Part shown: in pieces, positions 1 to 5,107 of the stretch | How positions within the stretch are numbered: position 1 is the stretch's first letter | Layout: each line of letters starts with the position of its first letter | Assembly: GCA_017999135.1 (NCBI GenBank) | Contig: JAGOBT010000285.1 | Coordinates: 1-5,107, forward strand | Length of the DNA stretch: 5,107 bases | Reading direction: 5' to 3' | Source: Burkholderiaceae bacterium | GTDB taxonomy: Bacteria > Pseudomonadota > Gammaproteobacteria > Burkholderiales > Burkholderiaceae_C | Position numbers and translations under genes: made by a program | The notes under the pieces: generated by a model | What the model saw: only the letters and a program-made list of their open reading frames with translations | Databases searched by the model: none | What the model was told of the DNA's origin: nothing

Positions 1-1084
1 CGGCAAACCCACCGGCCAGGGCCCAGGCCACGCCCAGCACCGTGCCGATCAGCTGCGCGCCCAGGCTCACCCCGCCCAGCCCGCCCAGCGCGGTGCTGCC
101 GAAGATGCCGCAGGCCACGCCGCCCCAGGCGCCGCACAGGCCGTGCAGCGGCCACACGCCCAGCACGTCGTCGATCTTCCAGCGGTTCTGCGTCAGGGTG
201 AACATCAGCACGAAGATGGCCCCGGCCACGCCGCCCACCACCAGCGCGCCGGCGGGGTGCATCACGTCGGAGCCTGCGCACACCGCCACCAGGCCGGCCA
301 GCGGGCCGTTGTAGGCGAAGCCGGGGTCGTTCCTGCCCATCAGCACCGCCACCAGGGTGCCGCCCACCATCGCCATCAGCGAGTTGACGGCCACCAGGCC
401 GCTGATCTTGGCCACGGTCTGCGCGCTCATCACGTTGAAGCCGAACCAGCCCACCGCCAGCACCCAGGCGCCCAGCGCCAGGAAGGGGATGGACGACGGC
501 GGGTGCGCGCTGATGTTGCCGTCGCGCCGGTAGCGGCCGGCGCGTGCGCCCAGCAGCAGCACCGCGGCCAGGCCGATCCAGCCACCCACGGCATGCACCA
601 CCACGCTGCCGGCAAAGTCATGGAACTCGGCGCCGGTGGCCTCCTTGATCCAGGCCTGGATGCCGAAGCGCTGGTTCCACACCACGCCTTCGAACAGCGG
701 GTAGACCAGGCCCACCAGCACCGCGGTGGCGATCAGCTGCGGCCCGAAGCGCGCCCGCTCGGCGATGCCGCCCGACACGATGGCCGGAATGGCGGCCGCA
801 AAGGTCAGCAGGAAGAAGAACTTGACCAGCTCGTAGCCGTTCTTGGCCGCGAGGCTCTCGGCGCCCACCATGAAGCTGGTGCCGTAGGCGACGATGTAGC
901 CGATGAAGAAGTAGGCGATGGTCGACACCGCGAAGTCGACCAGGATCTTGACCAGGGCATTGACCTGGTTCTTCTTGCGCACCGTGCCCAGTTCCAGAAA
1001 GGCGAAGCCCGCGTGCATGGCCAGCACCATGATGGCGCCGAGCAGGATGAACAGGGCGTCGGTGCCCTGGGCGATGGATTCCAC
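1..1084 (-). CDS. amt: Ammonium transporter (Amt/MEP/Rh family), C-terminus beyond the window
   Basis: Inner-membrane channel that recruits ammonium and conducts ammonia/ammonium into the cell for assimilation. The visible 361 residues contain the family's functional positions in order (E. coli AmtB numbering in parentheses): gate phenylalanine F95 (F107) in TFAAAIPAI, D156 (D160) in HDFAGSVVVHAVGG, first pore histidine H164 (H168), F216 and S220 (F215, S219) in GWFGFNVMSA, and second pore histidine H314 (H318) in VWPLHGLCGAWG. Both twin histidines are intact, so this should be an active transporter and not an Rh-like or sensor derivative. Hydrophobic helices alternate with short loops throughout. 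The protein begins directly with the first transmembrane helix (ALFILLGAIMVLAMHAGF, from residue 10) and lacks the cleaved signal peptide of AmtB. The GTG start is chosen because AGGAGA sits 5 bases upstream and no in-frame ATG is nearby. About 40-60 residues, including the PII-binding C-terminal tail, lie off the left edge, so a neighbouring glnK cannot be assessed. No frameshift is seen. Confidence 0.95.
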   Translation of the reverse strand, partial: MESIAQGTDALFILLGAIMVLAMHAGFAFLELGTVRKKNQVNALVKILVDFAVSTIAYFFIGYIVAYGTSFMVGAESLAAKNGYELVKFFFLLTFAAAIPAIVSGGIAERARFGPQLIATAVLVGLVYPLFEGVVWNQRFGIQAWIKEATGAEFHDFAGSVVVHAVGGWIGLAAVLLLGARAGRYRRDGNISAHPPSSIPFLALGAWVLAVGWFGFNVMSAQTVAKISGLVAVNSLMAMVGGTLVAVLMGRNDPGFAYNGPLAGLVAVCAGSDVMHPAGALVVGGVAGAIFVLMFTLTQNRWKIDDVLGVWPLHGLCGAWGGVACGIFGSTALGGLGGVSLGAQLIGTVLGVAWALAGGFA

Positions 1085-1089
1085 AACCG

Positions 1090-1095
1090 TCTCCT
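1090..1095 (-). promoter_or_regulatory. Ribosome binding site of amt
   Basis: On the minus strand this reads AGGAGA, within AACGAGGAGA, and lies 5 bases before the GTG at 1084. It decides the start: the nearest upstream ATG codons (around 1120-1131) are in another reading frame, and only the GTG frame gives the Amt protein. Confidence 0.75.
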
Positions 1096-1157
1096 CGTTG
1101 GATTGGCGCCGCGGTTGTGCATGGCTTGCACCAGGGCGCGGCTTTCTGCACCAAATC

Positions 1158-1174
1158 AAGCAAGGCGTGTGCCT
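1158..1174 (-). promoter_or_regulatory. Sigma-54 (-24/-12) promoter of amt
   Basis: The minus strand reads AGGCACACGCCTTGCTT. Against the sigma-54 consensus TGGCACG-N4-TTGCW it matches GGCAC and TTGCT exactly, with the required 10 bases between the -24 GG (1173-1172) and the -12 GC (1161-1160); it differs only at the first T and the G after GGCAC. Transcription would start near 1148 and leave a leader of about 64 bases before the amt GTG. A sigma-54 promoter is the known arrangement for ammonium transporter genes switched on by NtrC under nitrogen limitation, and the NtrC-like dyads at 1224-1260 lie at a suitable distance upstream. The motif is read directly; its use is inferred. Confidence 0.78.
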
Positions 1175-1189
1175 CGTTTGGTGCGGTGC

Positions 1190-1199
1190 TGGTGCACCA
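1190..1199. repeat. Perfect 10-base palindrome TGGTGCACCA in the amt control region
   Basis: TGGTGCACCA is fully self-complementary and is built from two NtrC-type half-sites joined back to back, the opposite arrangement to a normal NtrC operator. Related half-sites occur at 1127-1133 and 1147-1153 (TGCACCA), and at 1179-1184, 1219-1224 and 1234-1239 (TGGTGC). The palindrome is centred about 47 bases upstream of the predicted amt transcription start, just outside the sigma-54 promoter. It could be a low-affinity NtrC site or the operator of another regulator. The sequence alone does not decide. Confidence 0.5.
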
Positions 1200-1223
1200 A
1201 AGTTGTTGGTCTGGTGGCTGGTG

Positions 1224-1240
1224 CGCATTGAAATGGTGCG
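1224..1240. promoter_or_regulatory. Putative NtrC enhancer site 1 (proximal)
   Basis: CGCATTGAAATGGTGCG resembles the enteric NtrC operator TGCACTAAAATGGTGCA (13 of 17 bases by eye), with the GCAY-N7-RTGC spacing. The right half GGTGCG is strong and the left half CGCATT is weaker. Its centre, 1232, is about 84 bases upstream of the predicted amt start, a usual distance for a sigma-54 enhancer. It also lies about 55 bases before the divergent alkC-like start codon. Confidence 0.6.
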
Positions 1241-1243
1241 TTG

Positions 1244-1260
1244 CGCACCGCCCGGGTTCC
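1244..1260. promoter_or_regulatory. Putative NtrC enhancer site 2 (distal)
   Basis: CGCACC-GCCCG-GGTTCC has a perfect left half-site and a right half matching GGTGCG at 4 of 6. Its centre (1252) is 20 bases, about two helical turns, from site 1, so two NtrC dimers would bind on the same DNA face about 84 and 104 bases upstream of the predicted amt start. The left half also forms a perfect 6-base inverted repeat with the right half of site 1 (GGTGCG-TTG-CGCACC, 1235-1249). It is weaker than site 1, and the call depends partly on that spacing. Confidence 0.4.
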
Positions 1261-1275
1261 ATTCGCCGCCCGGTT

Positions 1276-1281
1276 GATACT
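1276..1281 (+). promoter_or_regulatory. Possible -10 element for a leaderless alkC-like transcript
   Basis: GATACT matches TATAAT at 4 of 6. It ends 6 bases before the ATG at 1288, so transcription would begin at about the first base of the start codon. That would fit the absence of any purine-rich ribosome binding site before this gene. There is no convincing -35 hexamer at 15-18 bases upstream, so this is only a suggestion. Confidence 0.2.
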
Positions 1282-1287
1282 GTGCCG

Positions 1288-2421
1288 ATGGCCGAGCCCT
1301 TCAAGAACCTGATTGATGCCGCTGCAGTGCAGGCCATCGCCCACCACCTGCAGCGCGCCTGGCCGGCGTTCGATGCGCCGGGGTTCGGCGCCCTGGCGCT
1401 GCAGGGGTTGGACGCCCTCGAACTGAAGGCGCGGGTGCTGCAGGTGGCCCGCGCGCTGGTGGCCCACCTGCCGGCCGACGCGGACCGCGCCTGCGGCATG
1501 CTGGAAGCCAGCCTGGGTCCGCCGGGCGAGGGCGACGACCTGCAGGGCCTGCGCACCAGCGCCGCCGGCCTGGCCGGCTGGCCGGTGTGGCCGCTGACCG
1601 AGGCGGTGGCGCTGCTGGCCGCCGCCAGCGCGCCCGAGCGTGGTCTGCTGGCGCTGCAGGCGATGACGCAGCGGCTGACGGCCGAGTTCGCGATCCGGCC
1701 GTTCTTCGTGCATCACCCCGCCACCACGTTCCGCACCGTCGGCACCTGGCTGGCGCACCCCAGCGCCCATGTGCGCCGCCTGGTCAGCGAGGGCAGCCGG
1801 CCGCGCCTGCCCTGGGGCCTGCGGCTGCAGGCGCTGGTGGCCGATCCGTCCCCCACGTTGCCGTGGCTGCAGGTGCTGCAGGACGACCCCAGCGCCTACG
1901 TGCGCCGCAGCGTGGCCAACCACCTCAACGACATCGCCAAGGACCACCCGGCCCTGGTGGCCGACTGGCTGGCCACCCACCTGCCCGGCGCCAGCGCCGA
2001 GCGCGCCGCCCTGCTGCGCCACGCCAGCCGGGGCCTGGTGAAGGCAGGTGATGCGGTGGTGCTGGCTGCCTGGGGATTGGGCGCGGCCTTCCGCGGCCGG
2101 GTGGCGCTGGCCGTGGCGCCCGCGGCATTGGCCATGGGCGACGTGCTGGCGATCACGCTGGATCTGCAGTCCACGGCATCCACCCCGCAGCGCCTGGCCA
2201 TCGACTATGCGGTGCACCACGTCAAGGCCGGCGGCCACACCACGCCCAAGGTGTTCAAGGGCTGGGTGATCGACCTGGCGCCCGGAGCGCATCGCCAACT
2301 GGTCAAGCGCCATGCGATCAAGGTGATCACCACCCGCCGCTACCACCCCGGCGCGCATGCGGTGGACGTGCGCATCAATGGCCAGGTGCTGGCCGAGGCC
2401 GGGTTCATGCTGCTGGCCTGA
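1288..2421 (+). CDS. alkC: AlkC-family DNA alkylation repair glycosylase with C-terminal Ig-like domain
   Basis: Predicted cytoplasmic base-excision glycosylase, 377 residues. Residues 1 to about 265 are mostly helical with tandem HEAT-like repeats. The diagnostic block runs from AEFAIRPFF (132-140) and TFRTVGTWLAHPSAHVRRL (147-165) through SEGSRPRLPW (167-176) to DDPSAYVRRSVANHLNDIAKDHP (199-221) and RHASRGLVK (244-252). This ordering of R-L-x-S-E-G-x-R-P-R-L-P-W followed by V-R-R-S-V-A-N-x-L-N-D is the AlkC/COG4335 signature as I know it. Residues 285-377 are beta-rich (DVLAITLDLQS at the start, VDVRINGQVLAEAGFMLLA at the end) and match the Ig-like domain of the AlkC subgroup that carries one. 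Bacillus cereus AlkC removes N3-methylated bases such as 3-methyladenine without base flipping; the same activity here is inferred. The ATG at 1288 is chosen because homology starts just after it; an in-frame GTG lies at 1282, and the frame stays open upstream to 1117 over the amt control sites. No ribosome binding site is evident. The gene is single, divergent from amt and convergent with the binding-protein gene. Confidence 0.85.
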   Translation: MAEPFKNLIDAAAVQAIAHHLQRAWPAFDAPGFGALALQGLDALELKARVLQVARALVAHLPADADRACGMLEASLGPPGEGDDLQGLRTSAAGLAGWPVWPLTEAVALLAAASAPERGLLALQAMTQRLTAEFAIRPFFVHHPATTFRTVGTWLAHPSAHVRRLVSEGSRPRLPWGLRLQALVADPSPTLPWLQVLQDDPSAYVRRSVANHLNDIAKDHPALVADWLATHLPGASAERAALLRHASRGLVKAGDAVVLAAWGLGAAFRGRVALAVAPAALAMGDVLAITLDLQSTASTPQRLAIDYAVHHVKAGGHTTPKVFKGWVIDLAPGAHRQLVKRHAIKVITTRRYHPGAHAVDVRINGQVLAEAGFMLLA

Positions 2422-2459
2422 GCACTCTGCCGCGCGGCCGGCGCAGCGCGTCAGGTGGC

Positions 2460-2474
2460 GGGGTTGCGGACCCC
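2460..2474. terminator. Small GC hairpin between convergent genes
   Basis: GGGGT-TGCGG-ACCCC has a 5-base-pair stem and a 5-base loop, and lies directly after the stop codon of the minus-strand gene and 38 bases after the alkC-like stop. No T-run follows on either strand, so it does not meet the intrinsic-terminator pattern. A self-complementary GCCGCGCGGC lies nearby at 2429-2438. These may slow polymerase or block 3' exonucleases, but in DNA this GC-rich such hairpins arise often by chance. Confidence 0.22.
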
Positions 2475-3686
2475 TCAGCGGTCGATCACGGGCCCGAACG
2501 GCTCGAAGCGCTGCCCGGTGAACCGCGTGAGCTGCAGTTGCGAGACGGGGTAGAAATCGTCCGGCGCAGTGCGCAGCGTGATGCCGGGCGCCAGCATCGG
2601 CAGCGTGAGGTTCAGGTTGGCGGCGATCTTCATGATGTTCTCGCGCGTCAGGTTGTCGCCCGCCTTCTTCAGCACCTCGACCATGGCCTGTGCAATGGTG
2701 TAGCCGTTGGCGTTCATGCTGTCGGCGACATCACCACCGGGGTGGTACTGCTTCAGCGTGGCGGCGTAGTCCTGGTATTCCTTGCTGCCAAGGTGTGCCG
2801 GGTCCGACGGGTCACGCAGGTAGGCGGACGAGATCACGCCCTGGCCGTTCTCGAAGCCGGCGGGCTTGAGCACCGCAGTGACCGAGGTCGACACGGTGGC
2901 CAGGTACTGGGTCGGCTTCCAGCCGGATTCGGCAGCGCGCCGGATGGCCTGTGCGGCGAACTTGGGCGTGCTGATGTTGACGAAGGTGTCGGCACCGCTG
3001 CCCTTGAGCGACAGCACCTGGCTGTCGACCGTGGCGTCGGTGACTTCGTAGGTCTGCAGGCTGACCAGCATGGCCTTGGCCTTGTCGGCCAGGCCGTCGA
3101 GCAGGCCTTTCAGGTAGTCCTTGCCCAGGTCGTCGTTCTGGTAGAGCACACCCACCCGGGCTTGCGGTCGGGTGGCCAGGATGTGCTTCGCAAAGGCCCG
3201 GCCCTCGGTCTGGTACGAAGGCGTGAAGCCGATCGTCCAGGGGAAGTGCTTCGGGTCGCCCCACTTGTTGGCACCGCTGTTGACGAACAGCTGCGGCACC
3301 TTCTTCTGGTTCAGGTACCTGTGCACGGCGGTGTTCTGCGCCGTGCCCAGCGGCGCCAGCACCAGCAGCACCTCGTCCTGTTCCACCAGCCTGCGGACCT
3401 GCTCCACGGTCTTGGCCGGGTTGTAGCCGTCGTCCAGGCTGATGAACCGGATCTTGCGGCCGTTCACGCCGCCTTCGGCATTGGTCTTGGCAAACACGGC
3501 GGCCATGGCCTTGCCCACGGTGCCGTAGGCCGAGGCGGAGCCCGAGTAGGGCACGGTGTTGCCGATCACGACTTCCTTGTCGCTGGCGCCGGTGTCGTAA
3601 CGCTTCTGGGCATGGCTGGCCATCGGCAGGCTGGACAGCAGGGCCAGCACGCAGCTCAGGCTGGTGCGGCGGGACTGACGGAACAT
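2475..3686 (-). CDS. Branched-chain amino acid-type ABC transporter substrate-binding protein (periplasmic)
   Basis: Secreted 403-residue binding protein of the Liv/HAAT class (Peripla_BP_6 fold), which captures a small ligand in the periplasm and delivers it to a LivHMGF-type permease. Residues 1-26 are a signal peptide: basic MFRQSRR, hydrophobic LSCVLALLSSLP, and cleavage after ASHA (26/27). No lipobox is seen, so it should be soluble. The mature protein opens with the typical first strand KEVVIGNTVPYSGSASAYG (37-55), then NAEGGVNGRKIRFISLDDGYNPAKT (69-93), which is a hallmark of the family, and later VGVLYQNDDLGKDYLKGL, the second-lobe motif. Length is normal. The ATG at 3686 follows AGGAGA by 10 bases and begins exactly at the signal peptide; the open frame upstream to 4151 has no coding character. 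No permease or ATPase gene adjoins it, so it is an orphan binding protein or its partners lie elsewhere. Such proteins in Burkholderiales often bind organic or aromatic acids and not amino acids, so the ligand cannot be assigned. Confidence 0.93.
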   Translation of the reverse strand: MFRQSRRTSLSCVLALLSSLPMASHAQKRYDTGASDKEVVIGNTVPYSGSASAYGTVGKAMAAVFAKTNAEGGVNGRKIRFISLDDGYNPAKTVEQVRRLVEQDEVLLVLAPLGTAQNTAVHRYLNQKKVPQLFVNSGANKWGDPKHFPWTIGFTPSYQTEGRAFAKHILATRPQARVGVLYQNDDLGKDYLKGLLDGLADKAKAMLVSLQTYEVTDATVDSQVLSLKGSGADTFVNISTPKFAAQAIRRAAESGWKPTQYLATVSTSVTAVLKPAGFENGQGVISSAYLRDPSDPAHLGSKEYQDYAATLKQYHPGGDVADSMNANGYTIAQAMVEVLKKAGDNLTRENIMKIAANLNLTLPMLAPGITLRTAPDDFYPVSQLQLTRFTGQRFEPFGPVIDR

Positions 3687-3696
3687 GGAAACGGGA

Positions 3697-3702
3697 TCTC
3701 CT
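3697..3702 (-). promoter_or_regulatory. Ribosome binding site of the binding-protein gene
   Basis: The minus strand reads AGGAGA, 10 bases before the ATG at 3686. The spacing is slightly long but acceptable. It supports starting at the signal peptide and not at any codon further upstream. Confidence 0.6.
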
Positions 3703-3771
3703 GGCCACACAGGCCCTGGGGTGTCGGAACAGTGGCCTGCCACCGCGCGTGGCTGGCCTGGAAGGGCTGCG

Positions 3772-3799
3772 ATGCTAAGGGTTTTTGCGGGGGCGACAA
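3772..3799 (-). promoter_or_regulatory. Candidate sigma-70-type promoter of the binding-protein gene
   Basis: On the minus strand, TTGTCG (3799-3794) and TAGCAT (3777-3772) are separated by 16 bases. Each matches its consensus hexamer (TTGACA, TATAAT) at 4 of 6. Transcription would start near 3765, giving a leader of about 78 bases. The stretch just after the -35 is unusually A-rich for this DNA (GCAAAAACCC). Confidence 0.35.
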
Positions 3800-3811
3800 C
3801 TTCGTCCGAAG
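3800..3811. promoter_or_regulatory. Small inverted repeat between divergent promoters, possible operator
   Basis: CTTCG-TC-CGAAG is a perfect inverted repeat of 5-base arms with a 2-base spacer. It directly abuts the -35 hexamer of the candidate minus-strand promoter and lies 6 bases before the -35 of the plus-strand promoter. A regulator bound here could act on both genes. Arms this short can occur by chance, and no regulator gene is visible nearby. Confidence 0.25.
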
Positions 3812-3817
3812 CGACGA

Positions 3818-3847
3818 TTGAGGCGCCCGCCAGCCGCTGCCTACGAT
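3818..3847 (+). promoter_or_regulatory. Candidate sigma-70-type promoter of the acyl-CoA ligase gene
   Basis: TTGAGG (3818-3823) and TACGAT (3842-3847) lie 18 bases apart, each matching its consensus at 4 of 6. The predicted transcription start is near 3854, leaving a leader of about 50 bases before the ATG at 3904. CTACGAT followed by GC-rich sequence is a plausible -10 region for a GC-rich betaproteobacterium. Confidence 0.42.
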
Positions 3848-3903
3848 CCGCGGCATCACACGCCGCCCGCCGCAGCCTGGCCCACACCTGGCCGATCCCC
3901 CCG

Positions 3904-5107
3904 ATGAATCTCACCCAGCCGCTGCACAAGGCGCTGATCGAATGCCCGCAGGCCGAGGCGCTGGCCTGTGCCGGCCGTCGCTGGACCTGGGCGGCCTTCA
4001 CCGACCGCGTGGCGCGCCTGGCCGCAGTGCTGCAGCAGCTGGGCCTGCAGCCCGGCGACCGGGTCGGCATGCTGGGCATGAACAGCGACCACTGCGTGGT
4101 GTTCTTCCATGCCGTGTGGTGGGCCGGCGGCGTGGTCAACCCGGTCAACATGCGCTGGAGCGCGGCCGAGATTGCCTATTCGTTGGACGACTGCGATACG
4201 CGCATCTTGCTGGTCGATGCGCACTTCCATGGCGTCGCCTCGGGTCTGAAGGACCGCAGCGCCAGCCTGCAGCAGCTGGTGCACTGGGGCGACGGCCCAG
4301 CGCCGGACGGCTTCGTCGATGGGCCCGCGCTGGCAAGCGTCGCCACCCCGGTGGCCGATGCCCGGCGCAGCGGCAGCGACCTGGCCGCGGTGATGTACAC
4401 CGGCGGCACCACCGGCCGGCCCAAGGGCGTGATGCACAGCCATGCCAACCTGGTGACCAACGCGCTGTCGGCCAACCTGGCCGCCACGCGGCCGATCGAC
4501 AGCGTGGGCATCCACTGCGCGCCGATGTTCCATGTCGGCGGCATGGCCCTGGTGCTGCAGCTGGTGCAGCGGCTGGCGCGCCAGGTGGTGCTGCCGGGCT
4601 TTGATGAACTGCCGGTGCTGCAGGCCATCGCCGACGAGCGCGGCACCGAGACCTTCCTGGTGCCCACCATGCTCAAGCGCCTGGTCGAGCACCCGCGCTT
4701 TGCCGACTTCGACACCGCCAGCCTGCAATGCGTGCTGTATGGCGCCTCGCCGATCGACGAGGCCTTGCTGGCGCGCGCCCGCGCCGCGCTGCCGCATGCC
4801 GGCTTCTGCCAGCTGTATGGCATGACCGAGCTGGCGCCGGTGGTCACCGCGCTGCCGGCCTGGTGCCATGCACCGGGGCAGCCGGCCGAGCGGCTGCGCT
4901 CGGTGGGCCGCGCGGTGCCGATCGCCGAGGTGCGCATCGTCGATGCCGACGACAACCCGGTGCCGCCGGGCACCGTGGGTGAGATCGTGGTGCGCGGCCC
5001 GCTGGTGATGCAGGGCTACTGGGGCCAGCCGGCGCTCAGCGCCGAAGCCCTGCGTGGCGGCTGGATGCACACCGGCGACGGCGGCCGCATGGATGCCGAC
5101 GGCTTCT
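3904..5107 (+). CDS. AMP-forming acyl-CoA synthetase/ligase (ANL superfamily), C-terminus beyond the window
   Basis: Activates a carboxylic acid with ATP to an acyl-adenylate and then to the CoA thioester. The visible 401 residues are most of the N-terminal adenylation domain. Motifs in order: the nucleotide-binding loop YTGGTTGRPKGV (165-176), with G at the third position where S is commoner; the APMFHVGGM block near residue 206 (PMFHVGG precedes the acyl-binding part); YGASPIDEALL near 280; YGMTE (305-309), which contacts the adenine and the acyl group; and HTGDGGRMDADGF near the right edge, where D392 of TGD binds the ribose. The C-terminal lid with its catalytic lysine, about 110-120 residues, is off the window. 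The family includes medium- and long-chain fatty acyl and aromatic acid ligases, and the acyl specificity cannot be read from this part. The ATG at 3904 is the first start codon in this frame downstream of the candidate promoter, and homology begins within ten residues; the ribosome binding site is poor. It is divergent from the binding-protein gene. Confidence 0.95.
   Translation, partial: MNLTQPLHKALIECPQAEALACAGRRWTWAAFTDRVARLAAVLQQLGLQPGDRVGMLGMNSDHCVVFFHAVWWAGGVVNPVNMRWSAAEIAYSLDDCDTRILLVDAHFHGVASGLKDRSASLQQLVHWGDGPAPDGFVDGPALASVATPVADARRSGSDLAAVMYTGGTTGRPKGVMHSHANLVTNALSANLAATRPIDSVGIHCAPMFHVGGMALVLQLVQRLARQVVLPGFDELPVLQAIADERGTETFLVPTMLKRLVEHPRFADFDTASLQCVLYGASPIDEALLARARAALPHAGFCQLYGMTELAPVVTALPAWCHAPGQPAERLRSVGRAVPIAEVRIVDADDNPVPPGTVGEIVVRGPLVMQGYWGQPALSAEALRGGWMHTGDGGRMDADGF

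Noticed and set aside
143..1231. Long open frame on the plus strand opposite amt, 362 codons
   Set aside because: It is antisense to a clear Amt protein. Its translation is rich in H, Q, G, R and A with no fold-like pattern, as expected from the reverse frame of GC-rich coding DNA.
1117..1287. N-terminal extension of the alkC-like protein to the ATG at 1117
   Set aside because: The extra 57 residues would be translated from the amt promoter and NtrC-like sites, are rich in C and W, and lie before the point where family similarity begins.
1156..2358. 400-codon minus-strand open frame opposite the alkC-like gene
   Set aside because: Its composition is dominated by G, Q, R, H and A, with no recognisable motif. 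The plus-strand frame carries the AlkC signature blocks.
2429..2474. Strong bidirectional intrinsic terminator between the convergent genes
   Set aside because: There are short GC stems but no T-run on either side, so only a weak hairpin is reported.
3687..4151. N-terminal extension of the binding protein to 4151
   Set aside because: It would place the signal peptide in the middle of the protein and overlap the divergent ligase gene. A ribosome binding site and ATG sit exactly at the signal peptide.
4396..4431. Variant YTGGTTG loop in the ligase as a sign of an inactive enzyme
   Set aside because: Gly in place of Ser at this position occurs in many acyl-CoA ligases, and the T, G and K residues of the loop, YGMTE and TGD are all intact.
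3856..5070. 404-codon minus-strand open frame opposite the acyl-CoA ligase
   Set aside because: It is a reverse-frame shadow: the plus strand encodes all expected adenylation motifs in order without interruption.

Overview
The window is very GC-rich, with coding third positions almost all G or C. Its gene content suits a free-living betaproteobacterium of the Burkholderiales (Comamonadaceae or Leptothrix/Rubrivivax-like). That placement is inferred from composition and protein style, not from a marker gene.

Layout: four protein genes in two divergent pairs. (1) 1-1084, minus strand: the N-terminal 361 residues of an Amt-family ammonium transporter, starting at GTG and running off the left edge. 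(2) 1085-1287: a divergent regulatory region with a near-consensus sigma-54 (-24/-12) promoter facing amt, two tandem NtrC-like dyads upstream of it, and a cluster of further TGCACC/GGTGCA half-sites. (3) 1288-2421, plus strand: a complete 377-residue HEAT-like-repeat DNA glycosylase of the AlkC family with a C-terminal Ig-like domain. (4) 2422-2474: a short convergent gap with a small GC hairpin. (5) 2475-3686, minus strand: a complete 403-residue secreted substrate-binding protein of the branched-chain-amino-acid (Liv/HAAT) ABC class. No permease or ATPase gene is visible beside it. (6) 3687-3903: a second divergent region with one candidate sigma-70-type promoter in each direction and a small inverted repeat between them. 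(7) 3904-5107, plus strand: the N-terminal 401 residues of an AMP-forming acyl-CoA ligase, cut by the right edge.

How the genes may work together: amt looks like a nitrogen-limitation gene under sigma-54/NtrC control. The alkC-like gene shares its upstream region and could be affected by NtrC bound there. The binding protein and the acyl-CoA ligase are divergently transcribed from about 217 bases. This suggests, without proving it, that an organic acid captured in the periplasm is the kind of substrate activated as a CoA thioester. I see no RNA genes, mobile elements, CRISPR arrays or integration scars. No wholly new system is evident; the best leads are the amt control region and the Ig-bearing AlkC homologue.
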